Positions 11,269 to 21,798 of a stretch of 42,642 nt of DNA are shown piece after piece. Numbering within the stretch: position 1 is the first letter of the stretch; every line of letters starts with the position of its first letter. This DNA comes from Saccoglossus kowalevskii. Its lineage: Eukaryota > Hemichordata > Enteropneusta > Harrimaniidae. The stretch spans positions 104,081 through 146,722 of the forward strand of contig NW_003134365.1 of NCBI RefSeq assembly GCF_000003605.2, written 5' to 3'. A program made the position numbers and the translations under genes. Below the pieces are notes generated by a model. That model was not told where the DNA came from. It did not search any database and saw nothing but the letters and a program-made list of their open reading frames with translations.

Positions 11269-11418
11269 CAGATACAAAGATGCATCATCGCGTCAGTTTC
11301 AGAAATACTTAATGGCGACAACGAGTTATCCATGCTCATTGAAATCGACGAAGCAGCATTCTGGAGCATAGTGAATAAAAATCAATTATCAAACGATTAC
11401 GCACTTTTGAAGTGTTAG
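11269..11418 (+). CDS. Possible exon or short coding fragment, unknown
   Basis: An open frame of 49 codons between TGA (11266) and TAG (11416) translates into a balanced, acidic-amphipathic peptide with segments SEILNGDNELSM and IDEAAFWSIVNKNQLSNDY. Composition is unlike the K/N/I/F-rich translations of random AT-rich DNA nearby. It has no early ATG. An AG at 11303-11304 (TTTCAG) could be an acceptor, but splicing exactly there would put a different frame in use. I recognise no family. It could equally be chance within the CpG-richer island. Confidence 0.18.
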   Translation, partial: QIQRCIIASVSEILNGDNELSMLIEIDEAAFWSIVNKNQLSNDYALLKC

Positions 11419-11647
11419 GTCGCATAATTGCTACGACTTGAGATGCTTCATTCTAAAAGTAGTAATTTTCGCACAGTTATTTGAAAGGAATATAGAGTAT
11501 AGAAATTTGCCATATATTGCAGCCATGACTGGCAAATTTAAAACATTTAGAACAAATTAATTAAATTGTAGGCTAAAACTTATGTGTGATTACTAAAAGT
11601 ACAGTAAACACATTTAACATTTGCGGCGAGCAAATCTTACAATTTCG

Positions 11648-11661
11648 GTTGCCATGGAAAC
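11648..11661. promoter_or_regulatory. RFX X-box-like motif
   Basis: GTTGCCATGGAAAC has a perfect left half-site (GTTGCC) and one mismatch in the right (GGAAAC for RGYAAC). It lies inside the repeat-poor CpG-richer island. Confidence 0.3.
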
Positions 11662-12792
11662 ATCCTCAATACAAAAAAAAAAATTTCATTAATATCCAAA
11701 AGCTAACCACAAAATAATTAATAAAATATAGCATACATTTAATATTCTCTTCAGTTATTTACATACAGTATGCTGAATTGTATCAAGTAGACTAAAACAA
11801 GAACCAAGTACAATTAAAATAATTGTAGAAAATATGCTAAAAAGCAGCATGGATGAAATCATGATGATTCAGATCTGGAGGCATTATTTAATTATTGTGA
11901 TTTAATTACATGTACTTTTTCATTGTCTGCAAATACCCCTCACGGCACGGCATCCATTCAGCGGCCGAAAGAAATGCCATTGAATACACAATCAATTCTC
12001 TGGAGAAGGCACGATTTTATTTGTAGTTCTATAAATAAATTACAACGTGAATCTTGAAACTGTATCGTGGCAGATTTTCCACGCGCCTATAATAGGTCAT
12101 CATGCCATACAACTCGGTGAATACGAGAAAATTGCTATGTAACTAACCAATGTCGGTGGCCCCGATTAATGTCCATTTCTTTTATTCAGTGTACTATTCA
12201 TAACACACAATAAGTTGATGTGCAGCGTTTATAGCGTCCGCATCTCAGCGGGTTATATTCGCACGAGGAATTTACGCTATGTTATTCAGCATTCAAACAT
12301 ATTCTAACCATCATTTAAATCTCTATAAGCATGCTTATTAACCGTTCTGCCAACAACGTAATATGTCTGCGTTAATGGTCAGATGGTAATTATCGTTTTC
12401 AGGTTCATGAATCTACTTGGTTCATTGAAAGCGGCGACTCTGTTTATATTCATTTTCTATTGAGAACGGCAATTTTCTTGTAATGCTATCGCATCTTTAC
12501 ACGGATAATTTGTCGTTTTTTATTCGACGTATATGTGTATACAAAATCTACAACAGCTGAATACATAATGATCGATCATTATCTGACCAAACGCACCAAT
12601 TTGCACTTCATATAAGTAAGTATAAAAAAAAAAAAAACGATAACATTTTTTTATCCCCAATAAAAGTACTCTGAGTATATGTTACACAGACAAATAATGA
12701 CTTTTTTTTTTCTGAATAATTCAACGAAAATAATAGTTTCACCATTTAAATGATAAAAGCTACCCAGATACTGTTTTGCATACATTTTTATA

Positions 12793-12931
12793 TACTGTAA
12801 AAATACTTTATTTTAGCTGGAATTAATTTTCACTGAAAAGGCTTTTTGGTGTTTTGTGTAGAATTTATTTTAAGTGAATCAGCGAAAAAAGCGAAAATAA
12901 ATTTGAAGCAGAAATAAAGTATTCTACAGTA
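12793..12931 (+). mobile_element. MITE-B copy (internally shortened)
   Basis: Starts TACTGTAAAAATACTTTATT and ends AAAGTATTCTACAGTA, an inverted pair. The interior carries the family words AGCTGGAATTAATTTTCACT and AGCGAAAATAAATT. At 139 bp it is shorter than the 190-215 bp copies, having lost the middle. The ends fit a TA target duplication. No coding capacity. Confidence 0.85.
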
Positions 12932-13021
12932 ACTTATTTTCACTGCCCAGGTAAATCTGTGATAATAAACAGATTGTTACAACAACAAAAAATATTATAA
13001 TTCTTCTTTTTGTTCATGATA

Positions 13022-13092
13022 AGTTTTTATTTTCACTGAATCGTCCCTTCAGCGAAAATAAACTCCAAGCAGAAATAACAAATTTTACAGTA
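13022..13092 (+). mobile_element. MITE-B right-half fragment
   Basis: TTTATTTTCACTGAATCG, then TTCAGCGAAAATAAACTCC, ending in TTTTACAGTA. This is only the right half of MITE-B, about 90 bp after the previous copy. Confidence 0.7.
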
Positions 13093-13319
13093 ATTATTTA
13101 TTCAAACCTTTAACATCTTTCTATATTTTTTTTGTTAAAAATTAAGACCAATTAGAGAAATTTTTTGGAGAAAATGTGGTAAAAGTATATTAAGTATTGA
13201 TTTCATGTTCTGGCAAATTCTATAAAACAATGTTTAGAACCACTGATTTCACTATCATATCTTTGACTTCCAAATATATACACCCACATGAACAATCTTG
13301 AGTGAACACATGCACTGGT

Positions 13320-13336
13320 AATTCAATAATTGAATT
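13320..13336. repeat. 17-bp palindrome
   Basis: AATTCAAT-A-ATTGAATT has perfect 8-bp arms. A similar imperfect one lies near 1323-1340. It may simply reflect AT richness. Confidence 0.6.
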
Positions 13337-13904
13337 CAAAAACAGTCACATGTATATAGACTGACATTTCTCATACCCCTGGGTTAACTATTGTAATTGT
13401 ATACTATACTCTGGATTTACAACTACCAGTCCTTTGTTTCCTGTTGAAATTGAAACCGTATGTACACATGTTGCTAGACTTACCAGATAAGTTTCCCTTC
13501 AAGGATTTTGTATAAATATTCGTAAATATCCACTGATGATATTTCCTGTGATATATTCTTTTTTTTTTTTAAATTTAATCTTTGCACCAAGAGACATCAA
13601 TTTCAGAGAACAGTCACGATATAAATTTCCTTTAATAAACATTAAAGCTAAAGACTGTGGGTAAATTCATTTTATGTTTATTTATACTAACAAAAATGCA
13701 ACACCTGTTGCAATCTATACAACGGACAATGTATTTTTACTCAAAGAAATATTGCCATGTTTTCAGATATTTTTGTCAATGTCTGATTAGGTCATCAAAT
13801 CCACCATTTTGTTTATTACACTTTGAAGGGTGGAGTAACAAATACTACAAAAACCTGACAGATAAATGCTGTTTGGTGCAAAATTTAAAAGCTGGTAAAT
13901 GTGT

Positions 13905-14037
13905 TTAAAGCGAGGTGGTCGTCGCGCAGCGTGTGTTCGAATTTCATGTAAATAAACAATGTATTTTACAAACGTTGTATATGTCGCTATGAGTCCCATA
14001 TCGAACAGGACACGGTGCAACAACCGCCGCCCTTTAA
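13905..14037 (+). mobile_element. MITE-C copy 1 (TTAA-bounded)
   Basis: A 133-bp element with TTAA at both ends. Inner ends are inverted: AGCGAGGTGGTCGTCG on the left and, reverse-complemented, AGGGCGGCGGTTGTTG on the right. The interior shares ATGTATTTTA, then GTTGTATATGT and ATGAGTCCCATATC with the copy at 30281-30413. It resembles MITE-A in its TTAA ends but not in its interior. No coding capacity; open frames across it are accidental. Confidence 0.8.
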
Positions 14038-15280
14038 AATATGGAGCAACTTCACACGAGCCAACAAGCCATCGTCGATACATAATTGAGCAGTATGCCA
14101 TGCACACCTAAACTCATAAAAGGTTGATTGACACTTCTTTCTTTTTCATTACTCAAACAATGTAATATATTCACTAATATTTTCGTATGCAAAACAAACA
14201 GAAGCTGTGAGGCTACAGATTAATGAGATTAGAAATATGGTGGAATAGAGACTATCATAATCATCAATAAAACATCTACTGTAATGATCCAAAACATGCA
14301 CGAAACACTATAATTATTTCTGCTTTAATAAAAAAGAAAAGAAAAATAATTTCTCATGTACGAATAAATTTCAAATATTTTGAAAATCTGGATGCAATAG
14401 GAATTGCCAAACAAAATTTAACCAAATTTGAAAAAAACTAGAATTTCATTATTGCACTTTCTGTCTTTATACTGGGTTTATTAAAAATATGCGCTTCACA
14501 TGAATATCCTGGATTGAATTTATTTCGTAACTTTTCACAAATTAGTTATTTTTGTTGATGTGAAAATGATTCAGACAGCACAAAACTAAAAAATATGGCT
14601 GCATTTCTAATATAAAGCCACAATAATAATTGTTTCAGTTGACAAGTGCTTCTAATAGAACGAATACAGTATGTATCATTATCAAACTATTTGCATGATT
14701 TCAGACAAATTTTGAAACCATGGAATTACAGAAATACGGTAGTAGAAAAAACAATATGTTTAAAAAAGTGTACATTAATTTATCCACCAAGGAAAATCTA
14801 GTACCTGAACTGTTTATACATTGGGGTTTCCACCCAACGAGGAATAAGCTGCACAAACATTGGTATATTGAAATAACTAAAGAAGGTCACACATTTTTAA
14901 TGTTTCAGGGTGTCTGTCGCTATAGATACACAGAAGCGCACATCGTTTTTAGAAGTACATCACTGCCACTAAAGAGATAAAAAGTGTTATAAAAAAATAC
15001 TGTAAAACTGCATGTATGATGGACTAGATGCAGTATATGATTATAAGACTTTGAAAAATCTACTTAGGTGTACACTTGGGTGTACTCGTAATGGCTGAAT
15101 TCCCGGCTACATGTCAGATTTCATTGTAACTAAGATCACATGATCATAGTGCATCAACTGGTATGAATGGATCTCTGCGCACATGTTAGATTTTGAATTC
15201 AGAGTAGATATATAACATCTTTCTCACTAGAGTTTGGAGAATTATCACAAGTATCTATTGATTTTATATAGCACTTTATA
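14038..15280. other. No supported feature beyond one weak open frame
   Basis: AT-rich unique-looking DNA. The only frame worth listing is at 14720-14980. Confidence 0.5.
14720..14980 (+). CDS. Weak hypothetical coding exon, unknown
   Basis: The 86-codon ATG frame follows an acceptor-like TGCATGATTTCAG (ending 14704). The product is basic with aromatic clusters (HWGFHP, HKHWYIEITKEGH). No family is recognised, there is no signal peptide or membrane segment, and no upstream or downstream exon can be paired with it. Chance ORFs of this size are expected in a window this long. Confidence 0.12.
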   Translation: MELQKYGSRKNNMFKKVYINLSTKENLVPELFIHWGFHPTRNKLHKHWYIEITKEGHTFLMFQGVCRYRYTEAHIVFRSTSLPLKR

Positions 15281-15295
15281 CTTTTTCACCCAAAT

Positions 15296-15445
15296 TAGTC
15301 TGCACTTTTTTTCTTTTATTCTTTAATATTTCTGGAAATGAACCCTAATTTTGGAGCCAACTAGCAAATTTTGATTCAATTTTTAGTTTCTACTCAAAAA
15401 ATGTGGATATTTTTGTCCCAATCTTCTGAAGGAAAGTGCAGACTA
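15296..15445 (-). mobile_element. MITE-D copy 1
   Basis: Perfect 13-bp terminal inverted repeats: TAGTCTGCACTTT at 15296-15308 and AAAGTGCAGACTA at 15433-15445. If the outer TA is a target duplication, the element ends in GTCTGCACTTT. It aligns in inverse orientation with 18952-19100 through GTTTATAGTCTGCACTTTC, an ATTGG(G/A)ACAAAAA word and TTGGCTCCAAAA. About 150 bp, non-coding. Confidence 0.75.
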
Positions 15446-15738
15446 TAAACGGGACTATTTGTAAATTTGTGATGGACAGATGGAACTGGTGATGAAAAGA
15501 TTAATGATCTACCATACTTGTATAATTAATGCAATTGATTTGGGTTTATGTGAACTTCTAGCGGAGACGCACTTCTACTGGTACAAATATGGTAATATGT
15601 AATTCACAGAAAGCAACATGAAAAGACATGTAAAATGGAAAGCATGATGAAACTTTGTCGGGAAGGAGGGGGCAATAAGAGATAAAAGCTTCTCAGGGCT
15701 AGAGAGGATAATATAGAGGGGTGCCACAAGCAAAGAAA

Positions 15739-15790
15739 ACTTGGGACGAGTCGACTTGTGGGACGAATCGACTTAGGACGAATGTGATTT
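15739..15790 (+). repeat. Short 17-bp tandem, 3 copies
   Basis: Successive GGGACGAGTCGACTT, GGGACGAATCGACTT and AGGACGAATGTGATTT about 17 bp apart. It contains the palindrome GTCGAC or a variant of it. Confidence 0.65.
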
Positions 15791-15965
15791 GGAATGAATA
15801 GACAGTCCTCCATGCAGGATGTGTACAAGCTCTTCAAAATATGTAGCATATTACGTTTTGGCTGATTATGTAGCACAAGAAGATTGAATCCATCTCTCCA
15901 ACCTTCGTTCCATAGATGTTACTATCACGCAATTGTCATACATATAAACATTTTACACGAAAAGA

Positions 15966-16700
15966 ATGGCATCTGCAGCTAAGTATGTATGTAGCACTGC
16001 ACTGGAAGAACAGATAACACGCAGAAATGAAACTTTTATTCTAGGGTCAAATTATCTCTGCTCGGCCTCAGCCAAAGGGCACGGCACCTCAATATACGCG
16101 AGTATATCTGCAGGAAACTCATCTATGTCCTATAAATATTACAATTAGTTTTCACTTAAGGGATTTGCTGCATAATATATATAAATTAACCAAAGTCATA
16201 TATATATATGAATAATATAAATGAGAATGAATACTCAGCTGTAATTTTCACAAGTAGTCGAACTACGACAACAAAGAGACCGACTTATGCATGACTCGTT
16301 TTTTTAATATTGACTTTTTTTAATATCGGGAAATATGACACATACCAATTCATATTGATTTAATATTTATGTTTACTTATTCAACATTTAATGACAACCT
16401 GCAATATATTCTACGTAATGATGAAACACGCAGCGAATTTTTTTTCTTATTGATCATCGCCTTTGAAGATGCTATTTTATTTGAGTGTGTATCAGTGTGC
16501 CTTCAACAGGACTGATTTTGTAAGAGTCTAGAGTCACAATTGAATTCCAAAAATCAAGTTGTGTCACCTTGGTAACAGCTTTGGAAAGAGGTATTCAAGA
16601 AAAAATAAATATTGTATATGACTGCAGGGAGCTTCTGAAGGCACAAAATAAACTTTCTTTCATTTTTACACTGATTTTGTTCAATATTACCAAATTATAA
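15966..16700. other. No supported gene
   Basis: A 60-codon frame at 15966-16148 lacks any recognisable motif. The alternating purine-pyrimidine tract CATATATATATATG lies at 16197-16210. Confidence 0.5.
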
Positions 16701-16747
16701 ATTCCATAAGATGTTTTTTAACATTACGATGTCAATATATGTATCAG

Positions 16748-16826
16748 TTGCATCACAGGTATGCACAAGAGAATGAGCATAACTAGTTGCATCACAATGT
16801 GATGTCTATGCATCAGTGGCGCATCA
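16748..16826 (+). promoter_or_regulatory. Cluster of GCATCA motifs
   Basis: TTGCATCA occurs at 16748-16755 and 16787-16794, ATGCATCA at 16808-16815 and GCATCA at 16821-16826. TTGCATCA is the composite C/EBP-ATF element. Two 13-bp words (AGTTGCATCACA) 39 bp apart suggest a local duplication. Confidence 0.3.
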
Positions 16827-16930
16827 CATCGGCTAAAAACGCATGACATCGTATATTATGCTTCATTCCTAATTAGTACAATTTGTTCATACACACAAAC
16901 ATTGTCCAAATCAAATGGTTAAAAGCTACT

Positions 16931-17106
16931 TTAAAGCGAAAGCCTCATTATTTTGCACATGCAGAACTTGAGTCCTAAGCAATGATATCAATGTATGATA
17001 ACAATGCACGCTAAAAATGCAAAGGCTCATGGGTAGACGCTTGTTTGTAAACAATGACAAACTATTGCTGCTGTCGCATGCGCAGGTGGCGACTACCTCG
17101 CCTTAA
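16931..17106 (-). mobile_element. MITE-A copy 2
   Basis: 176 bp with TTAA at both ends, inverted relative to copy 1. The core is readable as GGCTCATGGGTAGACGCTTG then TTTGTAAACAATGACA, followed by GCATGCGCAGGTGGCGACT. The family's right end (left here) is more diverged, with a small insertion making it longer than 165 bp. Confidence 0.85.
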
Positions 17107-17565
17107 ATTAACGATAATAGGATTACCTCATACAAGTAATTAATACTTTAACTGTTGTAACCAAACAAGACCATACTATCAACGATGACAAGGATAACAA
17201 CGATGACAAGACATTTTCCAGCAGTAATACAGCACCTACAAACACCTACAAATTCTCAGTTCCTTGAATATTAAGGCATGTGATTGTTTTCTCTCACATT
17301 GCATCATGGGAAAGAGTTAATATTAATAACAAAGACATTTACAGCTCAAACTTACATTAAGGTAGGAGGAAAAATTTTTATTTTCATTGTCGCTTTTTAT
17401 TGTAGAGCACAAAATGTGTCAAAAATGAAAGTTTAAAAGTAATGCGACCACAACCAAATTGATGAAGATTTTTTTTTTATATCCATTCTTTAGTTGTCTC
17501 AAAAACAAATATAAACAAATTTGTGAAGCCTCAATATTTTCAAATGTTTATTGAAACACTTACTG

Positions 17566-17753
17566 ACTGTAAAATATTTTATTTTCGCTGAAGAAATGAT
17601 TCAGTGAAAATAAAATCCAGTGAATATACTTTTTTTTTCCTATATTTTAGATTCAACTCACCGAAAATCAATTAAAATAAATTCCATACAATACATCCAA
17701 AAAGTCTTTTCAGCAAAAATTAATACCAGTTAAAATAAAGTATTTTTATACAA
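17566..17753 (-). mobile_element. MITE-B copy
   Basis: Starts ACTGTAAAATATTTTATTTT and ends ATAAAGTATTTTTATA. It contains TTCAGTGAAAATAAAATCCA-type and CCAAAAAGTCTTTTCAGC words in the order expected for the reverse orientation. Non-coding. Confidence 0.85.
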
Positions 17754-18116
17754 TATTGTATTTTCAAGTAACAGAAACACATGTTGAACTAGTGATACAT
17801 TATCAGATTCTTGTGATGGTGCTCATACGTGACCGTTAGGCTACTCAAGCTTATTAGGACACTTCAAAATTGGAGAGACGAGAAAAACTCTACTTAACAA
17901 AATTAATTCTGCATTCACGACTAATCATGTATACGTATAATTTTTGATTAATTGCCTCCGAATCATATATCATCCATCACAAACCAATATTTTCTTTTCA
18001 TACTTATTGCTTTTTTCTATTCATTAATATTTTCCAATATATCAATCGTCTTGAGAAAACATAGTATCAGATTGTACGAGTATGTTCAGAAATGACAAAA
18101 CACAGTTAAAAGTATA

Positions 18117-18152
18117 ACACTAGAGGGCGCTCTTAGCCCATAAGGGGGTGCT
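18117..18152 (+). promoter_or_regulatory. CTCF-like site, possibly a pair
   Basis: ACACTAGAGGGCGCT (18117-18131) differs at one position from the CTCF core form CCACTAGAGGGCGCT. A weaker second match, CCATAAGGGGGTGCT, lies at 18138-18152 in the same orientation. CTCF recognition is conserved across bilaterians. The same word could also be part of an unrecognised repeat. Confidence 0.4.
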
Positions 18153-18951
18153 ATCACTAAAAAAAATTGTCAAATTCAGCTATATTCAAGACCAATCTTA
18201 TGATAATTTTATACATGCATTCACTTTCGTAGTTATGTCTAGAAAGCTGTCCTGACCTTGTTTTCTGATTTCCAGAAAAAACACTTTAAAGATAAAGGAA
18301 AAACACCCCCTCCCCCTCAAAGGAATTCTATTTTTTAGTCTTAGAAAAGAAACATTTTAGTTTATTTGCAATCTAGTAAAGTATTGAAAGTTGGAGATAA
18401 ATGTCACAAAAACAAAGTTTGTAAATGTGCATGGCTGTATTAATACTGTATATAATTGAAACATAAACAAGAACTATGTTAAAACATATAATTACAATTT
18501 CGATATTCCTATTTTGATATTCTTTACTAACATTAAAAGTGATTTTACCGGTAGATTAATTCACAAAATTTATCTTATCACAACACAAAGACAAGATGGC
18601 CGCCAATCAATTTGCTTCATTTTTCACCTAGTCGCAGATACGTAGTAGATAACTACTTAAATTTAACAGCAGGATTAAGGGATTAACGAAAACATAATAC
18701 AGAGTGCCATAGATAATTGGTTTAGAATGATTTTGTATTCAACGCCAGCGAACAATGCGTGACTGACAAGAGTAATGTCACCACAAGGCCATGGGGTACA
18801 GTCTCAGCAGCATATGCAGTGACATTGTAAATTTTAATCCTGTAGACTGTAGAAACCAGTTGAAATAAAATGAATAAAAAAGGACTGTAGCTTAACCTAT
18901 TCACCACCAGTTCTCTCTTTTCATCACAAATTCACAAAATAGCCGTGTTTA

Positions 18952-19100
18952 TAGTCTGCACTTTCTTTCAGAATATTGGAACAAAAACAGACAATTTTTT
19001 GGAGGAAAAACTGAAAAATTGACTCAAATTTTGTATGTTGGCTCCAAAAAGAGTTGCAGAAAAATGTTGGCAAGAAAGTCTGCATGGTGGTGAAAAGGTT
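18952..19100 (+). mobile_element. MITE-D copy 2 (right end degraded)
   Basis: TAGTCTGCACTTTCTTTCAG at the left matches MITE-D. TTGGCTCCAAAAAGAG near 19038 aligns with the other copy. The right end no longer gives a clean inverted repeat. Confidence 0.65.
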
Positions 19101-19433
19101 AAAGCCAAATTAGGGAAGAGGTCACAGTTTGCAGATGAGAATGGCATTTTAAACATTATAATTGCATTATTTTTTGCTTGCTATGGTCACATCTTGGCCA
19201 CACCAAAAGTTACTTTTCAAGTTAGTTGTCAGAAAATTTTGAACAACATTTAAGTGTGTTATGTGACAAATGAATTTTTGGATGATTACATTCTCACTGA
19301 CTGACATGCATATCCGCCATTAATGACAATGCACGCATTCATCAACGACAAGAAATCACAGTTGGTTCAAACTTAATGCATGTCTATACTGAACTGAGTA
19401 TTTTTGTCTGTCTCAGTTGCGTGCAAAGTGAGA

Positions 19434-19453
19434 GTAGGGGACATGCCCCCTAC
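19434..19453. repeat. GC-rich 7-bp stem-loop
   Basis: GTAGGGG, a 6-nt ACATGC loop, then CCCCTAC. It is strong for so short a stem in AT-rich DNA. No T-run or gene end is nearby, so it is not called a terminator. Confidence 0.5.
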
Positions 19454-19489
19454 ACATTTTAAAGACTGGAAATCAATAATATTTGTGCA

Positions 19490-19800
19490 TCAACAGAATT
19501 CTATGCAAATGATTGGTGGAATCTAGACTCCAGAATAAATATTCAAATTACATGCAAATTTTATGCAAAATAAAGTCTTGTCATTTACGAGTTGAGCACC
19601 AATGACTGGTTCATTCTAAAATCATCAAGAAATATTCTACTTTAATGTAAATTTTATGCAAATGAAGCAATCATATATACTGAATCTAGACTCCAGAATA
19701 AATATTAAAATTTCACGAAAATGTTATGCAAATGAGCCTTGATATTTACTAATGTCTGGTTCATTCTAAAGTCGTTATGAAATTTTTAGCTGAAATTTTG
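19490..19800 (+). repeat. 163-bp diverged tandem repeat with octamer motifs
   Basis: AATCTAGACTCCAGAATAAA occurs at 19520 and 19683, and CTGGTTCATTCTAAA near 19606 and 19761. The two units also carry exact POU octamers ATGCAAAT at 19503, 19552, 19656 and 19726, plus an ATGCAAAA at 19563. Confidence 0.8.
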
Positions 19801-19880
19801 GAGAGCTCATGATATGATTGGTCAATTAATCCCTGAGTTGTAACTTCTGAGTCAAAGGACACTGACTTATAAATAAACCC

Positions 19881-19940
19881 CCAAGAGACTTGGAAAAACA
19901 CCAGTGGGACTCCCCAAGTGACTTGAAAAACACAAAGCGT
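19881..19940 (+). repeat. 33-bp short duplication
   Basis: Two copies of a CCCCAAG(A/T)GACTTG word, each followed by GAAAAACAC (with one extra A/G), about 33 bp apart. Confidence 0.6.
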
Positions 19941-19967
19941 GTATTTTTTTATACCTTTAATTAGCTA

Positions 19968-20105
19968 ATGGACATTGAAAGACATGTGGTAATGGAGGTC
20001 AAGCGTAGACGTGAATTTGCTCTTGAAGAACATCTTCAATATATTAAAGCACACGTAAACCAACAGTTGCATTCATTGCGTACAGGATCATTAAAATATG
20101 ACTAA
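19968..20105 (+). CDS. Exon-like coding island, unknown (45 codons)
   Basis: An ATG at 19968 opens a 45-codon frame ending at TAA 20103-20105. Directly upstream, a pyrimidine-rich tract ending TACCTTTAATTAG (to 19964) looks like a 3' splice site, and the frame can be entered from it in phase. The peptide is highly charged and helical in character, with VKRRREFALEEHLQYIKAHV at its centre, unlike neighbouring chance translations. A good donor GTAAGT stands at 20138, past the stop. It could be a last coding exon of a gene whose other exons lie elsewhere. No family is recognised, and no partner exon was found. Confidence 0.3.
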   Translation: MDIERHVVMEVKRRREFALEEHLQYIKAHVNQQLHSLRTGSLKYD

Positions 20106-20249
20106 TTTTTAAACCACAGACCCAATCTGATATTGATGTAAGTGCATGTGCAAATACGGTATCAATATATAAAAGAAGAAAATTAATTGTGAGTTAAACA
20201 ATTTTGTTTTGGTGCGATTTTATGCATTGCAAACCGCATAATTTTCACT

Positions 20250-20620
20250 GACTTGATTGGTCGAGGCACTTGATTGGTCGAGGCATGCAGGATAATCGAC
20301 TAAAGTTAATTCGTTTAAACAAAGATGACAGCCAGTCGACCATTTTTTAGTTGATTGTGACAAAAATGCATGTGCGTTTGTTCTATACGATGTCTGAAGT
20401 TTGAACTTGATTGGCCCAGGCATGTTGAAAATGTGGGTCTGGAATTCATTCTGCGAAAAGAAAATGGTTGCCAGTCAGCCATTTTTGAACTTGATCTGAA
20501 AAATGAAACTATATGCATCAAGGATCCATTGTACCAAATTTAAACCAAATCCATCCACATCCAACTGATTTGATGCATTTTTGGCTTTAAAATGGCTGCC
20601 ATTCGGCCATCATGAATCAG
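20250..20620 (+). repeat. About 139-bp diverged tandem repeat
   Basis: CTTGATTGG(T/C)C(G/C)AGGCATG starts near 20268 and 20407, and each is followed by a GCCAGTC(G/A)(A/G)CCATTTTT word. A third partial (GGCTGCCATTCGGCCATC) lies near 20593. A 12-bp TTGATTGGTCGAGGCA word is also directly doubled at the left end. Confidence 0.7.
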
Positions 20621-21798
20621 ATCATTAAACAAATCCATATGTATATGTACAATATACTGGTAATGTCTAATATATGTGTAAACTTGATCAGTCTATTAAA
20701 GCATGGGTGAGGTATACATGTATATGGATGCACGGCGGATGTACAGAGGTCAATCCGTATAATATAAAGCATATGCATTACTAATAGAACAAATATGGTA
20801 CATATATTTATATATGTATATTGACACAATCATATTAGGCAGTCAAGTAAAAAAAAGTAATATGAAATTCAATCTAAATAATAGAATTCTATATTTATAA
20901 TGAATGATAATATTTTTTCAATATTTTATTTGGTGCTCATTATAATACATATCCAAAGTGAACATTCAATAATTACACCTAGGAGGGGAATAACCAAAAA
21001 ATGTATTTTTCTATCCACAAATGACAAGATTAGTCATCTTTCATTAAATAGTAATCCATAGATTTAGATTTTAATCACAAGTTAAGGATACTGAATATTG
21101 GAAGGTCTCTGTGACATTAAGAAATTATACCCCAGGGCGATCGAGAACAAGGGGTCCAGCGAGTGGTTGTTTTGAGTGGTTGCGCACACACACACACACA
21201 TGCCGTTTGAGTGAATACTATCTGACGATTTGTTGAACAATGGATTATATTGCGGTTATCTCAGGCATCATATGTGTTAATGTGTCACTGAATACAAAGG
21301 AATAAGTCCTCTGTTAGCCATGCATGTTTGAAAAGAAATTCGACGATGTATAGATGCTTTATCTTTAACAAGAAAGACAGAATCAGTGTTTCGCTTGTTT
21401 TCATCGTGGAGTGATGATTCAGCACGTATATACAGGAAAATGAATTATATGACGATCCAGTGAAATGTACAGACGGTGTAAATTTGTATGAAATGATATT
21501 GTAGTAAATTTTCTATAATTATATAATAAGCTTAGGCAATACAGCATGTATGGGAGACACCTTCGCTAGGTTCCAGAATTCACAGCAGCAATGTAATACT
21601 TCCACACCAGGTTTTATCGCCAACAACCTGTCTACTTCTCATTTTAGACAGGCAAGAAATGTTATATGACGGGCAAAATTTCTATAAACCTGTCCGATTT
21701 TAATTGAAAATTACCCATAAATTACAAAATAATCATAAATAATCCAAAGCAAGCAGCCTGTCGGCTGAGATAGCTCCGCTGTTAGCAATGCACATTTC
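20621..21798. other. No supported gene
   Basis: AT-rich DNA with ACATGTATATG words. The only clear element is the CA microsatellite at 21185. Confidence 0.5.
21185..21200. repeat. (CA)8 microsatellite
   Basis: Eight uninterrupted CA dinucleotides. Confidence 0.95.

Larger units (their letters stand above)
10900..12600. other. Repeat-poor, CpG-richer island
   Basis: By eye this stretch has clearly more CpG and a more balanced base order than its surroundings. It contains no copy of any repeat family found elsewhere in the window. It also holds an X-box-like motif at 11648-11661 and an open frame at 11269-11418. It could be conserved regulatory DNA or an exon-bearing region; the sequence alone cannot decide. 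Confidence 0.35.

Noticed and set aside
19035-19253. 72-codon frame starting in the MITE-D copy
   Set aside because: Its first third is transposon sequence, and the rest has no recognisable motif.
19976-19998. TGAAAGACATG, identical to the first 11 nt of miR-71
   Set aside because: The rest diverges after an extra T, and no complementary arm is found within 80 bp on either side, so no precursor hairpin forms. The word also falls in the frame of the exon-like island.
20630-20830. 70-codon minus frame with hydrophobic segments
   Set aside because: It derives from TATA/ACATGTATA-rich sequence; the hydrophobic residues follow from AT content.
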